64,000 nucleotides of DNA from Streptomyces canus. GTDB lineage: Bacteria > Actinomycetota > Actinomycetes > Streptomycetales > Streptomycetaceae. The stretch spans positions 4,621,001 to 4,685,000 of the forward strand of contig NZ_JAUSYQ010000002.1 in NCBI RefSeq assembly GCF_030816965.1, written 5' to 3'. The position numbers and the translations under genes are program-made. Below the pieces are notes generated by a model. It did not search any database, had not been told where the DNA came from, and worked only from the letters and a program-made list of their open reading frames with translations. This document shows positions 43,946 to 52,568 of this stretch, piece after piece. Each line of letters opens with the position of its first letter. The stretch's first letter is position 1.

Positions 43946-44827
43946 TCAAGACGGTTCATAGCGGTGCCAACATGAGTCGAACCAGTCCTGCCAGCTCCGC
44001 ATGAACACCGATCCGGTCGCGTTGGGGTCACCGTCGTCCTGCACATGCCGTATCAGGGTGGATCCCAGTCCCAGGACATCCCAGGCGTCGATCTCGGTGT
44101 CGTCGTCCATCAGGATCCTGCGCTCCACGATCTTGTACGGACCGATCAGCCCTTCGACACCGCGCCGCAGATACAGCTTGTGGGTCGGCACGAGCGGTAC
44201 CTCGCGCACGGAGACCACCACGTCGGGAACCAGTCCATCCGTCTTGAGGTTGCGCAGGGCGTCGCGCAGGGAGGAGGTGTGCCGTCGGATGATCTCCCGC
44301 GTACGTGCCTGGAGGATCCGATCCAGCTCCTCCACGTCGGCGGTGGAGTCCCGCACTCTCGCCCGCGGATACGGCAGTTCGGCCGAATCGGAAGGCAGCA
44401 GTATCCGGATCGCGATGCGCTCAGGGGCAGGAATCTGCCCGTTGCGGATTCCATCGGCCTGCACCCGCACCTGGGTGTCAAGGCTCTCCGAGGTGAACGT
44501 GAAGACATCCAGCTCCACGACGGACTGAGCGAAAGCGCGGGCGACGAAAGGTCCGAGCGCCACACGGCCAGGAGACACCTTCGGCTGCGTCGTCACATGG
44601 ATGGGGAGCGTCACTCGAACCTTCGAGCCACTGCCCTGACGGGACTCGATCCAGCCCTCGGTCTTCAGTTCCTCCAGAACGCGCTGGATCGTGTCGCGCG
44701 AGACCTCGAACTCCTCGGCGAGAGCCCGCTGCGCGGGCAGGTTGTACCCCGGCCGGTACTCGCCGCCGGAGATACGCGACCGCAGCGTCGCCAGGATGGT
44801 GGCTCCCTTGCCGCGTTCTTCGCTCAC
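43946..44827 (-). CDS. GntR family regulator, DevA-like
   Basis: The 293-residue protein has an N-terminal winged HTH (TILATLRSRISGGEYRPGYN, QRALAEEFEVSRDTIQRVLE) and a long effector domain with the blocks seen in DevA next door: QIPAPERIAIRILLPS, the KLYLRRG strand, and the end WQDWFDSCWHRY, aligned with SIDVRILLPS, KLYLLN and QKWFDALWETI of the devA product. It is therefore a third, more distant paralogue. The tandem phosphotransferase gene follows 170 bases downstream, so the two may be functionally linked. A GTCCAATTGGAC palindrome stands 140 bases upstream. Confidence 0.85.
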   Translation of the reverse strand: MSEERGKGATILATLRSRISGGEYRPGYNLPAQRALAEEFEVSRDTIQRVLEELKTEGWIESRQGSGSKVRVTLPIHVTTQPKVSPGRVALGPFVARAFAQSVVELDVFTFTSESLDTQVRVQADGIRNGQIPAPERIAIRILLPSDSAELPYPRARVRDSTADVEELDRILQARTREIIRRHTSSLRDALRNLKTDGLVPDVVVSVREVPLVPTHKLYLRRGVEGLIGPYKIVERRILMDDDTEIDAWDVLGLGSTLIRHVQDDGDPNATGSVFMRSWQDWFDSCWHRYEPS

Positions 44828-44967
44828 ACCGCGACCGTACCTCCCTCACCGGCCACTCAAACCGCTTTCAGTCCACAGGCAGTCAACCCGGCCCGGCCAA
44901 CAGCCCAATATTTACAGGCGGGTTAGTCGATCAAGCGGTCAGGGCACAACCAGATTCAAGGCAACCA

Positions 44968-44979
44968 GTCCAATTGGAC
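44968..44979. promoter_or_regulatory. Palindrome GTCCAATTGGAC upstream of GntR gene
   Basis: A perfect 12-bp palindrome in an AT-richer stretch, centred about 145 bases before the GntR start and 90 bases past the devB stop. It is a candidate site for the GntR protein. Confidence 0.5.
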
Positions 44980-45062
44980 CGTTAATTGATCAGCTTCATC
45001 AAAGTGGACAGGCGGTGGACGGCATGGTGGACCGGTTACGCGCAGATGGTGCGCCCGGCAGC

Positions 45063-45797
45063 TCAGGAAAGGCTGCGCAGGACCTCCAGCACCTGCTCCA
45101 ACGAGCGCACCACGACCTCGGCGCCCGCATCCCTCAGAACTTGCTCCTTGCCCGCATTACGCGCGTAGCCCAGGAACGACACTCCGGCCCGCTGCGCGGC
45201 TTCGAGGTCCGTGGCCGCGTCGCCGATCATCAGCGTGGCCGACGGCACGGCGCCCATGGCCTTGATGGCCTCTTCCAGGCAATGCGGGTTCGGTTTCATC
45301 AGATCGAGGTTCGCCGTGCGGCCGTAGACGTACGGGAAGCAGCCCACCAGTCCGCGGCTCTCGACGTATGCCGCTGCCGCGAGGCCGGCGTTGTTGGTGG
45401 TGATCGCGAACCTGACTCCGCGCGCCGACCACGTCCTGATCAGCGGGTCGGCATGCGGGGTGGGCATCGCCTTCGAGACGGCCTCCAGTTCGCGCCGGGT
45501 GAGCCACTCCTCCAGCGCAAGAACCAGATCGCTTCCGCGGTGCCGTTCATGGACACCACGCAGCGCTACGTGTGGATCGTCGCCAGATCGTTCCTGCTCG
45601 GTCAGGAGGGCGCCCATGCCCAACCCGTCGATCATGGCGACCAGTTGCCCGGCTATCTCATGCGCCGGATACCCCGCGAACAACCGGCACATCGGCCCGT
45701 CCATGTCCCAGAGCACGTACCGAGCGGAGGCGACCAGTGATGCGAGTCGTGCTGTCTCTGCTGTCACCGGTTCAGTGTGCGTCGTCTCAGGAGTCAC
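45063..45797 (-). CDS. devB: HAD family phosphatase, DevB-like
   Basis: The 244-residue protein has HAD motif I as YVLWDMDGPMCRLFAGYPAH, motif II in VRFAITTNNAG, the Lys in LMKPNPHCLEEAIKAMG and the last motif as TLMIGDAATDLEAAQRAGV, with a helical cap after motif I. It fits the phosphoglycolate phosphatase-like group. Its GTG start and the TAG stop of devA form TAGTG, sharing one base, so translation is coupled. In S. coelicolor devA is reported to be co-transcribed with devB, a phosphatase-like gene; the same pair is present here. The natural substrate is unknown. Confidence 0.85.
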   Translation of the reverse strand: MTPETTHTEPVTAETARLASLVASARYVLWDMDGPMCRLFAGYPAHEIAGQLVAMIDGLGMGALLTEQERSGDDPHVALRGVHERHRGSDLVLALEEWLTRRELEAVSKAMPTPHADPLIRTWSARGVRFAITTNNAGLAAAAYVESRGLVGCFPYVYGRTANLDLMKPNPHCLEEAIKAMGAVPSATLMIGDAATDLEAAQRAGVSFLGYARNAGKEQVLRDAGAEVVVRSLEQVLEVLRSLS

Positions 45798-46672
45798 TAG
45801 GAGAGTGTCAGGTCCGTCGTGATGGTTTCCCAGAGGGCGTCGAACCACTTCTGCGATTGCTCCACGAACGCGGCGTCACGTTGCCCGGCGTTCTTGTCGA
45901 AGGAGAAGAGGAGCGATTCAGTGCCGAGAACGTCGTACATGTCGAGCATTCCGGCATCCGTGGCCTCCTCCCGGCGCGCCACCATGTAATACGCGATCAA
46001 CGCCTCCGCCTGGTTGAGCAGGTACAGCTTCACCGGTGGGGTGAACGGCAGGGCACGGAACCTGACCTTGACGTCGATCCCGTGGGAGGAGCGCAGGGAA
46101 CGGAGATTGTGTCGCAGGACGTGACCCTGGGCGTTGCGCATCTCCAGCCAGCGCTGGTGGACCGGGTTGTCGTCGTCAAGGGCCTCCACCGGGACGGGGA
46201 AGGCCAGGTTGATGTCGCGGGAGGGCAGCAGGATGCGGACATCGATGGACTCGGGGTGGATCCGGCCCTCGTGAATGAGGCGGACCGGCTCGCTCAGGGC
46301 CACCATCAGGGTCTCCGCGGTCAGGCAAGCCGCGTCGATGCGGACGTGCGGGCTGGAGAAGGCCTCCGTGAGGCGGGGGGCCAGGCCGACCATCGTCGGC
46401 TGCGGCTCCCCCGACAGCCCGGGCACCCGTTCCGCGATCCGCGGCGGACTCCCCTTGCTCACATTGCTGAGCAACCCGTCCTCCTGCAGTGCGCGCAGCG
46501 CCTGGCGGACCGCGCCCCGTTCCACGCCGAACTCCTCCGCGAGTTCGGCCTGCGTGGGGAGGCGGTCGCCGGCCCTGAGGTCGCCCATGCGGATGCGTTC
46601 CCGCAGGGTGTCGGCGATTTCCTGGGGCGAGAGCCTTCTGCTGCCGTTCACTGCCACGTTCTCCTGGGTCAC
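45797..46672 (-). CDS. devA: Developmental GntR regulator DevA
   Basis: DevA is a GntR-family protein needed for aerial hyphae formation in S. coelicolor. The 291-residue chain has a winged HTH (IADTLRERIRMGDLRAGDR, QAELAEEFGVERGAVRQALR) and a DevA-type effector domain (ESIDVRILLPSRDINLAFPV, KLYLLNQAEALIAYYMVAR, QKWFDALWETI). The GTG at 46672 is proposed because a TAACGT -10-like hexamer lies about six bases upstream, which would give a leaderless message; a TTG two codons earlier is also in frame. It is divergent from a 62-residue membrane protein and coupled to devB. Confidence 0.85.
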   Translation of the reverse strand: MTQENVAVNGSRRLSPQEIADTLRERIRMGDLRAGDRLPTQAELAEEFGVERGAVRQALRALQEDGLLSNVSKGSPPRIAERVPGLSGEPQPTMVGLAPRLTEAFSSPHVRIDAACLTAETLMVALSEPVRLIHEGRIHPESIDVRILLPSRDINLAFPVPVEALDDDNPVHQRWLEMRNAQGHVLRHNLRSLRSSHGIDVKVRFRALPFTPPVKLYLLNQAEALIAYYMVARREEATDAGMLDMYDVLGTESLLFSFDKNAGQRDAAFVEQSQKWFDALWETITTDLTLS

Positions 46673-46759
46673 GACCAAACGTTACAACTCCAATCCATCT
46701 ATCGGGAGTTGTCTGGAAGTTGTTTATCAACCCCCACCAAGTGGGGACAACATAGGCAG

Positions 46760-46774
46760 AGTTGGTTGCCAACT
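46760..46774. promoter_or_regulatory. AGTTGGTTGCCAACT palindrome
   Basis: Six-base arms AGTTGG and CCAACT flank TTG between devA and the small membrane protein gene. A better copy lies in the equivalent place of the neighbouring GntR module, so it is a likely DevA-family operator. Confidence 0.65.
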
Positions 46775-46843
46775 TGGATGAGTTGGCGGAAGCTTTACCT
46801 CCTCGCCCGCCTCGCCCGCCCGCAGTCCGAAGGGGGAACCAAC

Positions 46844-47032
46844 ATGCCGGCCCTCGCTCTCCTCTCCGCCGTCTTCGTGGTCGGCGTCGAGCAGACCCTG
46901 CAGTGGAAGTACGGCGCCAGCGGCATCATCGGGATGCTCCTGCTCACCATCGGCATCAAGGCCAAGAACCCCGCGATCAGTTCGACCGGGGCCGTGGTGC
47001 TCGCTCTGCTGGTCGCGGGGCCCGCCCTGTGA
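46844..47032 (+). CDS. 62-aa membrane protein of the devA module
   Basis: AGGGGGAACC precedes the ATG. The protein is almost entirely hydrophobic, with two helices (LALLSAVFVVGVEQTLQWKY and IIGMLLLTIGIKAKN) and a third segment at its end. It is a paralogue of the 61-residue protein at 48171: the QWKYGASGI and TIGIKAKN blocks match QWKWGAMGI and TIGVKSKN. Each lies divergent to a DevA-like regulator. The function is unknown; co-regulation with devA through the shared palindrome is inferred. Confidence 0.75.
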   Translation: MPALALLSAVFVVGVEQTLQWKYGASGIIGMLLLTIGIKAKNPAISSTGAVVLALLVAGPAL

Positions 47033-47067
47033 CCCGAACGCGCCCGGATACGCCACTGTGGGAGACC

Positions 47068-47979
47068 TCAGCCCGTGAGCGCCAGCTCCGAACTGATCGT
47101 CTCCCACAGTGCGTTGAACCACAGGTGGGACTGCTCCACGAAGGTCGTGTCCCGCAGGCCGGCGCCCTGTTCGAAGGCGAACAGCATCGACTGGGTGCCC
47201 TCGGAGTCGTACAGCTCCAGGTGCTCGTGGTCGATCTCCTCCTTGCGGCGCGTCAGCGTGTAGTACGCGAACAGCGCCTCCATGCCGTTGAGGAGGTAGA
47301 GCTTCACCGGTGGTGTGAAGGGCAGGGCGCGGAAGGAGACGCGGACGTCGATGTCGTGCGTGGCACGCAGGGCCAGGAGGTTGTGCCGGAGGACCTGGCC
47401 CTGCGCGTTGCGCTGGGCCAGCCAGCGCTCGTGGACCGGGTCGTCGTCGCCACGGTCCTCGACCGACACCGGGAAGGCGAGGTCGATGTCCCGGCCCGGC
47501 AGCAGGACGCGGACGTCGATCTTGGCCGGATTCAGTCGCCCGGCGTGGATCTGGCGCAACCCCTCGCCGATGGCGAGGTTGAGGGACACCGACGTCAGGC
47601 ACAAGGCGTCTATCTCGACGTGCGGGGCCGCGAAGGCGGTGGCGATCCGGGGGCCGAGGGCGACCATCGTGGGCTGCGGCACGGCTCCGGGGCCGGTGAG
47701 CGCCCCGCTGAGCCCCAGGTCGGGGGCGACGGTCGCCGGGCTTCCCTTGGAGACGTCGGTGAGCAGGTGTTCCGTCTGCAGCAGGTACAGCGCCTGCCGT
47801 ACGACCCCGCGCTCGACGCCGAACTCGTCGGCCAGCCGCGCCTGTGTGGGCATGCGTTGACCTGCCCGCAGCCTGCCGGACCGGATCCGGGCGCGGAGCT
47901 CGTCGGCCACCTCGCGAGGTGACGTGTGTGGCCGCTGCGACCTCTTCCGTCCATTGACGGAGGCGTGTTTCGGGTCCAC
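47068..47979 (-). CDS. DevA paralogue, GntR family (DevE-like)
   Basis: The 303-residue protein is close to DevA over its whole length: HTH QARLADEFGVERGVVRQALY, and effector blocks KIDVRVLLPGRDIDLAFPVS, KLYLLNGMEALFAYYTLTRR and LWFNALWETI. An adjacent DevA paralogue (devE) is described in S. coelicolor, and this gene probably corresponds to it. The GTG at 47979 follows a TAGTGT -10-like hexamer by six bases in the same TTTGGTCGTG context as devA, so both genes seem to use the same leaderless promoter. It is divergent from a small membrane protein and has no phosphatase partner. Confidence 0.85.
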   Translation of the reverse strand: MDPKHASVNGRKRSQRPHTSPREVADELRARIRSGRLRAGQRMPTQARLADEFGVERGVVRQALYLLQTEHLLTDVSKGSPATVAPDLGLSGALTGPGAVPQPTMVALGPRIATAFAAPHVEIDALCLTSVSLNLAIGEGLRQIHAGRLNPAKIDVRVLLPGRDIDLAFPVSVEDRGDDDPVHERWLAQRNAQGQVLRHNLLALRATHDIDVRVSFRALPFTPPVKLYLLNGMEALFAYYTLTRRKEEIDHEHLELYDSEGTQSMLFAFEQGAGLRDTTFVEQSHLWFNALWETISSELALTG

Positions 47980-48065
47980 GACCAAACACTACAACTTCCC
48001 GCCATCTTTGGGCAGTTCACCGGAAGGTGGTTATGAGCCGCATCCAAGCGGAGATAAGTACAGAG

Positions 48066-48128
48066 AAGTTGGTCGCCAACTTGAGCAACCTTGAGAAACA
48101 TGGTCAAAACTTCACAGGGTTGGCCAAC
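48066..48128. promoter_or_regulatory. Operator-like palindromes in the second GntR module
   Basis: AAGTTGGTCGCCAACTT at 48066-48082 has perfect 7-base arms, and GTTGGCCAAC at 48119-48128 is a spacerless variant 37 bases downstream. Both match the palindrome beside devA. Confidence 0.65.
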
Positions 48129-48170
48129 TCGGCGGCCGACAGGGGCCACCGTCCCGAAGGGGGGACCGTC

Positions 48171-48356
48171 ATGCCGTTCATCGCAATCGCCATCGCCGCC
48201 CTTGCCGTCGGCTTCGAGGCACTCGTGCAGTGGAAGTGGGGTGCGATGGGCATCGTGGCGTTCGTCGCGCTGACCATCGGCGTCAAGTCCAAGAACGTCG
48301 CGATCGGTGGCATCGGAGCGGTCATCCTCGTGATGCTGCTCGCCCAGTCCGGATGA
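48171..48356 (+). CDS. 61-aa membrane protein of the DevE-like module
   Basis: GAAGGGGGGACC precedes the ATG. Two hydrophobic helices (FIAIAIAALAVGFEALV, IVAFVALTIGVKSKN) and a hydrophobic end (AVILVMLLAQ) make it a small membrane protein, paralogous to the 62-residue protein at 46844. The repeated layout GntR gene - palindrome - small membrane gene shows that the whole unit was duplicated. The function is unknown. Confidence 0.75.
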   Translation: MPFIAIAIAALAVGFEALVQWKWGAMGIVAFVALTIGVKSKNVAIGGIGAVILVMLLAQSG

Positions 48357-48437
48357 CTCCCGCCCGCCGGGCCCAGGATCCGGCTGATCGGGCTCCCTTC
48401 CGGAGGGGAGCCGGGAGCCCGGTCGGTCTGCACAGTC

Positions 48438-48529
48438 ACAACTGAACACCGACAACTGAACAGCAGCGCCAGCTGCACACACCGCACAGCCACAACTGAA
48501 CAGCAACAACGAACAGCCACAACTGAACA
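48438..48529. repeat. Four dispersed copies of ACAACTGAACA
   Basis: Exact 11-bp copies start at 48438, 48452, 48492 and 48519 within a CA-rich stretch that is clearly different in base use from its surroundings. The gap 48357-48580 holds no gene. Confidence 0.8.
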
Positions 48530-48580
48530 GCTCGCTACGGATGCGAGGCAACAGCCCACCGTCCCCGCCAGAAGGGAACG

Positions 48581-49828
48581 TCAGAACATGTCCGGGCACC
48601 AAGGACGCCTGGATGTATGCAGCAGGGCGTCGGCCCCCCGGCCGGCGCCCGCTCGTTCTTCCCGCACTCGCCCGAGCGCCACGAGCCGTGCCACCGACTC
48701 GTCACCGAGCCACAGCGTCGCCAACTCCCGTACGTCCAGCGTGAGATCGGCGCTCCGAGTCGTCTCCGTGCAGGTGGCCCCGTCGGGCGAGGCCTCCAGC
48801 CGGTACCGGCCGCCGGCCACCCCGGATCCGTCCACGACCTCCAGCACCAGCGCGCCCTCCCCCTCGTACGTCCGCGCCTCCAGGGCCCGTACGACATCCA
48901 GGATCCGCACCCACAGCCAGTCCGACTGCATGGTGATCCTGGCCGCCCGGGAATTGGGCAGCAGGAGCGGGAGCAGGTCGTCGGGGGCCCGCCAGCCGCT
49001 CTTGACCTGCACGACCCAGTCGATCGAGCACAGGTAGTGCCACAGGGCTCGCTCGGCGGCCGGGGTCGAGGCGATCAGGCTCCGCACGCTCGCCGTGTTC
49101 AACGGCTGCATGTCCGCCCACTTGTCGTCCACCTCGTACGCCATCAGCCCCTCCACCGTGCCGTCCGCCGCCCGGTACACGGCGAAGAACGGCTCGGTCC
49201 ACTTCGGGTCGGGGCGTACGGCCCCCGTCTTGAGCTGCCAGAACCAGTCGTCCCGGCTGATCACCCCCGGCATGGCACGGCGCATCCGGTCGTGCAGTTC
49301 CGGCCCGAGCTTGCGTACGTCGCCGGGCTCCACCAGATCGATACGGCCGCCGTCCAGATCCGGGCCACAGGGGTCGAGGCCGGCGCGCGGGACGTCGATC
49401 GTCCACTCGGCGGCCGAGGTGGCGGGGCCGAAGCCGTAGCGGCCGTAGATCCGGTGCTCGGCGGCGATCAGCGTCGCCAGGACGTCTCCGCGCTCCTTCG
49501 CGGCGGCGAGGTCCTGGCTCATCATGCGGGTCAGCAGCCCGCGCCGGCGGTGGGTGGCGGTCACGGTGACGGCGGTGATCGCGTCGGCGGCCACGTACTC
49601 ACCACCGACGGCCGTCACCTCCTGCGCGAAGGACCGGAAGGTCGCCACGCAACGGTCCCCGTCGAAGGCCCCGAGCAGCCGCCCCGGCTCGAACTGGCTT
49701 CTGCGAGCCTCCAGTTCCGTCTCCGACACCGCCGGCTCCAGCAGGAACCCGGCATGCACGGCACGCAGCCATTCGGGATGCTCGGCCTCGGTGACCGGAC
49801 GGACGTCTATGTCGGCGGGGGCACTCAT
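48581..49828 (-). CDS. Eis-like GNAT N-acetyltransferase
   Basis: The 415-residue protein has the three-part Eis layout: an N-terminal GNAT domain with the acetyl-CoA loop [17 protein letters not shown] near 85-100, a second GNAT-like domain from about 150 and an SCP2-like C-terminal domain from about 300. The C-terminal carboxylate used by Eis as a base is plausible here, because the protein ends CPDMF, as in Eis proteins whose terminal Phe carboxylate acts in catalysis. Eis enzymes acetylate several amines of aminoglycosides and other molecules. The natural substrate in Streptomyces is unknown. It is a single gene on its strand. Confidence 0.85.
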   Translation of the reverse strand: MSAPADIDVRPVTEAEHPEWLRAVHAGFLLEPAVSETELEARRSQFEPGRLLGAFDGDRCVATFRSFAQEVTAVGGEYVAADAITAVTVTATHRRRGLLTRMMSQDLAAAKERGDVLATLIAAEHRIYGRYGFGPATSAAEWTIDVPRAGLDPCGPDLDGGRIDLVEPGDVRKLGPELHDRMRRAMPGVISRDDWFWQLKTGAVRPDPKWTEPFFAVYRAADGTVEGLMAYEVDDKWADMQPLNTASVRSLIASTPAAERALWHYLCSIDWVVQVKSGWRAPDDLLPLLLPNSRAARITMQSDWLWVRILDVVRALEARTYEGEGALVLEVVDGSGVAGGRYRLEASPDGATCTETTRSADLTLDVRELATLWLGDESVARLVALGRVREERAGAGRGADALLHTSRRPWCPDMF

Positions 49829-49895
49829 GGGGCCACGGTAGGCGGGAGGGGATGAGGTGTCGCCTCGATTTTCTGCCAGGCCCCGTCGCGACGTT

Positions 49896-50522
49896 TCAGG
49901 TCAGCAGATCCGCCACCTGCGCCTCGCCCTCCCGGTACCGCCGCGCGATCTCCCCGCTGCACTCGTCCGCTGTCCGCTGCAACCGCTGCCGCCGTCCGGA
50001 CACCTGCTGCTCGTACCGCACGAGCCGGCCCATCGCGGTGCTCAGTTCCAGGTCGGTCCGCGCGGAGAGGTCCGACAGCTCGACCTCGGCGAGGGTCTCG
50101 GCGGCCAGCAGCCGGTACTCCTCGCTGTGCGGGGTGCCCAGCGTGACGTGGCGGGCCGAGGAGCGGTGGCGGGCCGGGGCGTCGGTGAGGATCTCCGGGA
50201 GCCGGTCGACCACCGAGGCCTCGGGGAGGCGTTCGAGCACCGAGTCCGCGCCCGTCGGGGACCGGCGCAGCAGTTCCGCGCGGAGGATGTCGATACGGCC
50301 CTGCAGCAGCCGTCGGACATAGCTGAGGTCGGCCTCGTCCCGCTGGGCGTCCCGGCGCAGAGTGCGCAGCTCGGGCAGGCTCAGCGAGGCGAGATCATGT
50401 TCGGTCGGATCTGGGGGCAGCGGGTGGCTGTCCGTACGCTGCGCGGGCGGCCGGGCTGTCTCCGGCTCCGCCCTGTGGGCAACGCGGACGGGCCCCAGTT
50501 GCCCGGTACTCGGTGTGCTCAT
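49896..50522 (-). CDS. rsiG: Anti-sigma factor RsiG, c-di-GMP-dependent partner of WhiG
   Basis: RsiG holds sigma factor WhiG inactive when it binds c-di-GMP, which delays sporulation. The 208-residue protein carries both copies of the E-x3-S-x2-R-x3-Q-x3-D motif: Glu63, Ser67, Arg70, Gln74, Asp78 in the first helix, and Glu171, Ser175, Arg178, Gln182, Asp186 in the last, which pair as an antiparallel coiled coil around a c-di-GMP dimer. The first 40 residues are flexible. whiG is not in this window. The identification is firm because both motifs are complete. Confidence 0.93.
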   Translation of the reverse strand: MSTPSTGQLGPVRVAHRAEPETARPPAQRTDSHPLPPDPTEHDLASLSLPELRTLRRDAQRDEADLSYVRRLLQGRIDILRAELLRRSPTGADSVLERLPEASVVDRLPEILTDAPARHRSSARHVTLGTPHSEEYRLLAAETLAEVELSDLSARTDLELSTAMGRLVRYEQQVSGRRQRLQRTADECSGEIARRYREGEAQVADLLT

Positions 50523-50680
50523 GCGCTTCTACCGTCCCCTCGACCGGCGTGTGGAAGCATCGTGCCACCCCAAGTGGCCGCTATGTGACCGAGTGCCCCC
50601 GAACGGCCCCAGATGAGGGGTTAAGGATCAAAAATAAACCCGAACACGGGTACTTCCTGCGCGACCGGCATGATGGGCAC

Positions 50681-51106
50681 ATGCGTGCAGTGGTGCAGAG
50701 GGTGGACGGCGCGAGCGTCGTCGTCGACGGTGAGACGGTCGGGGAGATCAACGGCGAGGGACTGTGCGTCCTCGTCGGGGTCACCCACGAGGACACCAAG
50801 GAGAAGGCGGCCCAACTCGCCCGCAAACTCTGGTCGGTGCGCATGCTGCACGACGAGAAGTCGTGCAGCGACATCGACGCCCCGCTGCTCGTGATCAGCC
50901 AGTTCACCCTGTACGGCGACGCCCGCAAGGGCCGCCGCCCCACCTGGAACGCCGCCGCCCCCGGCGACATCGCCGAGCCGCTCGTCGACGAGGTCGTCGC
51001 CCAGCTCCGCTCCCTGGGAGCGACGGTGGCCACCGGTCGCTTCGGTGCGCGGATGCGGGTGTCCCTGACGAACGACGGCCCGTTCACGGTCCTGCTGGAG
51101 ATGTGA
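50681..51106 (+). CDS. dtd: D-aminoacyl-tRNA deacylase
   Basis: DTD removes D-amino acids (and glycine from tRNA-Ala) from wrongly charged tRNAs. The 141-residue protein has the two signature loops [15 protein letters not shown] (SQxTL) and [11 protein letters not shown] (NxGPV/F), which build the chirality-selective active site of the dimer. [17 protein letters not shown] is the standard start, so the ATG at 50681 is used even though a longer open frame exists upstream. It is divergent from rsiG and convergent with ygfZ. Confidence 0.95.
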   Translation: MRAVVQRVDGASVVVDGETVGEINGEGLCVLVGVTHEDTKEKAAQLARKLWSVRMLHDEKSCSDIDAPLLVISQFTLYGDARKGRRPTWNAAAPGDIAEPLVDEVVAQLRSLGATVATGRFGARMRVSLTNDGPFTVLLEM

Positions 51107-51121
51107 CCCTTCGCGGTGGTC

Positions 51122-52087
51122 CTACGGCTCCACGACCACTTCCTGGGCCGCGGCCGTCGTGTCGGCGACGAGGCGCGCGTCCAGGGGCACGTTCCGCTTG
51201 ACCAGGGCGAGCGCCACCGGGCCGAGCTCGTGGTGCCGTACGGACGTGGTCACGAAACCGATCTTGCGGCCGTCGGGCCCCTCGTCCGCGAGCCGGATGT
51301 CGGTCCCGGCGGGCGGCAGATGCACCTCGCTGCCGTCCAGGTGCAGGAAGACCAGGCGCCGCGGGGGCTTGCCCAGGTTCTGCACCCGGGCGACGGTCTC
51401 CTGGCCCCGGTAGCAGCCCTTCTGGAGGTGCACCGCGGTGCCGATCCAGCCGAGCTCGTGCGGGATGGTGCGGTGGTCGGTCTCGAAACCGAGGCGTGGG
51501 CGGTGGTGCTCGACCCGCAGCGCCTCGTAGGCGAGCAGGCCGATCGCGGGTCCGGACTTCTCGGCGTACGACTCCAGGTCGGCGCGCGGCAGGAAGAGAT
51601 CACGGCCGTACGGCGTCTCGCGTACGACGACCCCCTCCGGCACCTCGGCGATGGAACCGGCGGGAAGGTGGACGACGGCGAACTCGTCCGTGCGGTCGGC
51701 GACGTCGACCCGGTTGAAGAACTTCATCGACTCCAGGTAGGCGATCAGTGCCCCCTGGGTGCCGGGTTCGACGTGCGCCCAGACGGTCGTGCCGTCGTCG
51801 ACGAGATACAGGGCGTGCTCGATGTGTCCGTGCGCGGAGAGGATGAGCGCCTCGGTGGCCTGGCCGGTCGGGAGGTCGCTGACATGCTGGGTGAGCAGCA
51901 GGTGCAGCCAGCTGAGGCGGTCGTCGCCGGTGACGGACACGACCCCGCGGTGCGAGAGGTCGACGAATCCGGCGCCTTCGGCGAGGGCGCGCTGCTCGCG
52001 GAACAGGTCGCCGTAGTGCGCGGCAACGCCTTCGTCCACGCCCTCGGCGGGGACGGCACCGGGCAGGGACAGCAGAGGGCTCTTCAT
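51122..52087 (-). CDS. ygfZ: Folate-binding protein YgfZ/CAF17 family
   Basis: The 321-residue protein is related to the T protein of glycine cleavage. It has the signature KGCYRGQETVARV with the conserved cysteine, and a C-terminal barrel (GPVALALVKRNVPLDARLV). YgfZ binds tetrahydrofolate and helps repair or build certain iron-sulfur enzymes, such as MiaB. The start MKSPLLSLPGAVPAEG is followed by the DLSHRGVVSVTGDDRLSWL strand typical of the family. It lies 10 bases downstream of nur on the same strand, so the two probably share a transcript. Confidence 0.92.
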   Translation of the reverse strand: MKSPLLSLPGAVPAEGVDEGVAAHYGDLFREQRALAEGAGFVDLSHRGVVSVTGDDRLSWLHLLLTQHVSDLPTGQATEALILSAHGHIEHALYLVDDGTTVWAHVEPGTQGALIAYLESMKFFNRVDVADRTDEFAVVHLPAGSIAEVPEGVVVRETPYGRDLFLPRADLESYAEKSGPAIGLLAYEALRVEHHRPRLGFETDHRTIPHELGWIGTAVHLQKGCYRGQETVARVQNLGKPPRRLVFLHLDGSEVHLPPAGTDIRLADEGPDGRKIGFVTTSVRHHELGPVALALVKRNVPLDARLVADTTAAAQEVVVEP

Positions 52088-52097
52088 ATGACTAAGC

Positions 52098-52535
52098 CTA
52101 CGACTCGGTAGTTGAAGCCTTGAGAGAACAGTCCTTGCAGCGGCCGAAGATCGCGAAGTGCTTCATGTCGGTCTCGAAGCCGAACTCCTGCCGGAGCTTC
52201 GCGGTGAAGTCGGCGGCCACCTTGATGTCGGCCTCGATGACGTTCTGGCAGTCGCGGCAGACCAGGTGGATGTGGTGGTGGCGGTCGGCGAGGTGATACG
52301 TCGGCGCCCCGTGCCCGAGATGGGCGTGGCTGACCAGACCGAGCTCCTCCAGGAGCTCCAGGGTCCGGTAGACCGTGGAAATGTTGACCCCCGACGCCGT
52401 CTTCTTCACTTCCGTGAGGATGTCGTCGGGGGTCGCGTGCTCCAGGGTGTCCACAGCTTCGAGGACAAGCTGGCGCTGCGGGGTCAGCCGGTAGCCGCGC
52501 TGCCTGAGGTCGCTCTTCCAATCGGTGCTCACCAC
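52098..52535 (-). CDS. nur: Nickel-responsive Fur-family regulator Nur
   Basis: Nur represses nickel uptake genes and the iron superoxide dismutase gene when nickel is present. The 145-residue length equals S. coelicolor Nur when the first of two GTG codons (52535) is used. The HTH is LTPQRQLVLEAVDTLEHATP to NISTVYRTLELLEELGL. The metal sites are visible as YHLADRHHHIHLVCRDC, with the His-rich Ni site, and the later CKDC pair. The sequence WKSDLRQRGYRLTPQ is diagnostic from memory. ygfZ follows directly and nitrobindin precedes it. Confidence 0.93.
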   Translation of the reverse strand: MVSTDWKSDLRQRGYRLTPQRQLVLEAVDTLEHATPDDILTEVKKTASGVNISTVYRTLELLEELGLVSHAHLGHGAPTYHLADRHHHIHLVCRDCQNVIEADIKVAADFTAKLRQEFGFETDMKHFAIFGRCKDCSLKASTTES

Positions 52536-52568
52536 ACCGGAAAGTCTAGGACCCACTCGGCGGAAGGC

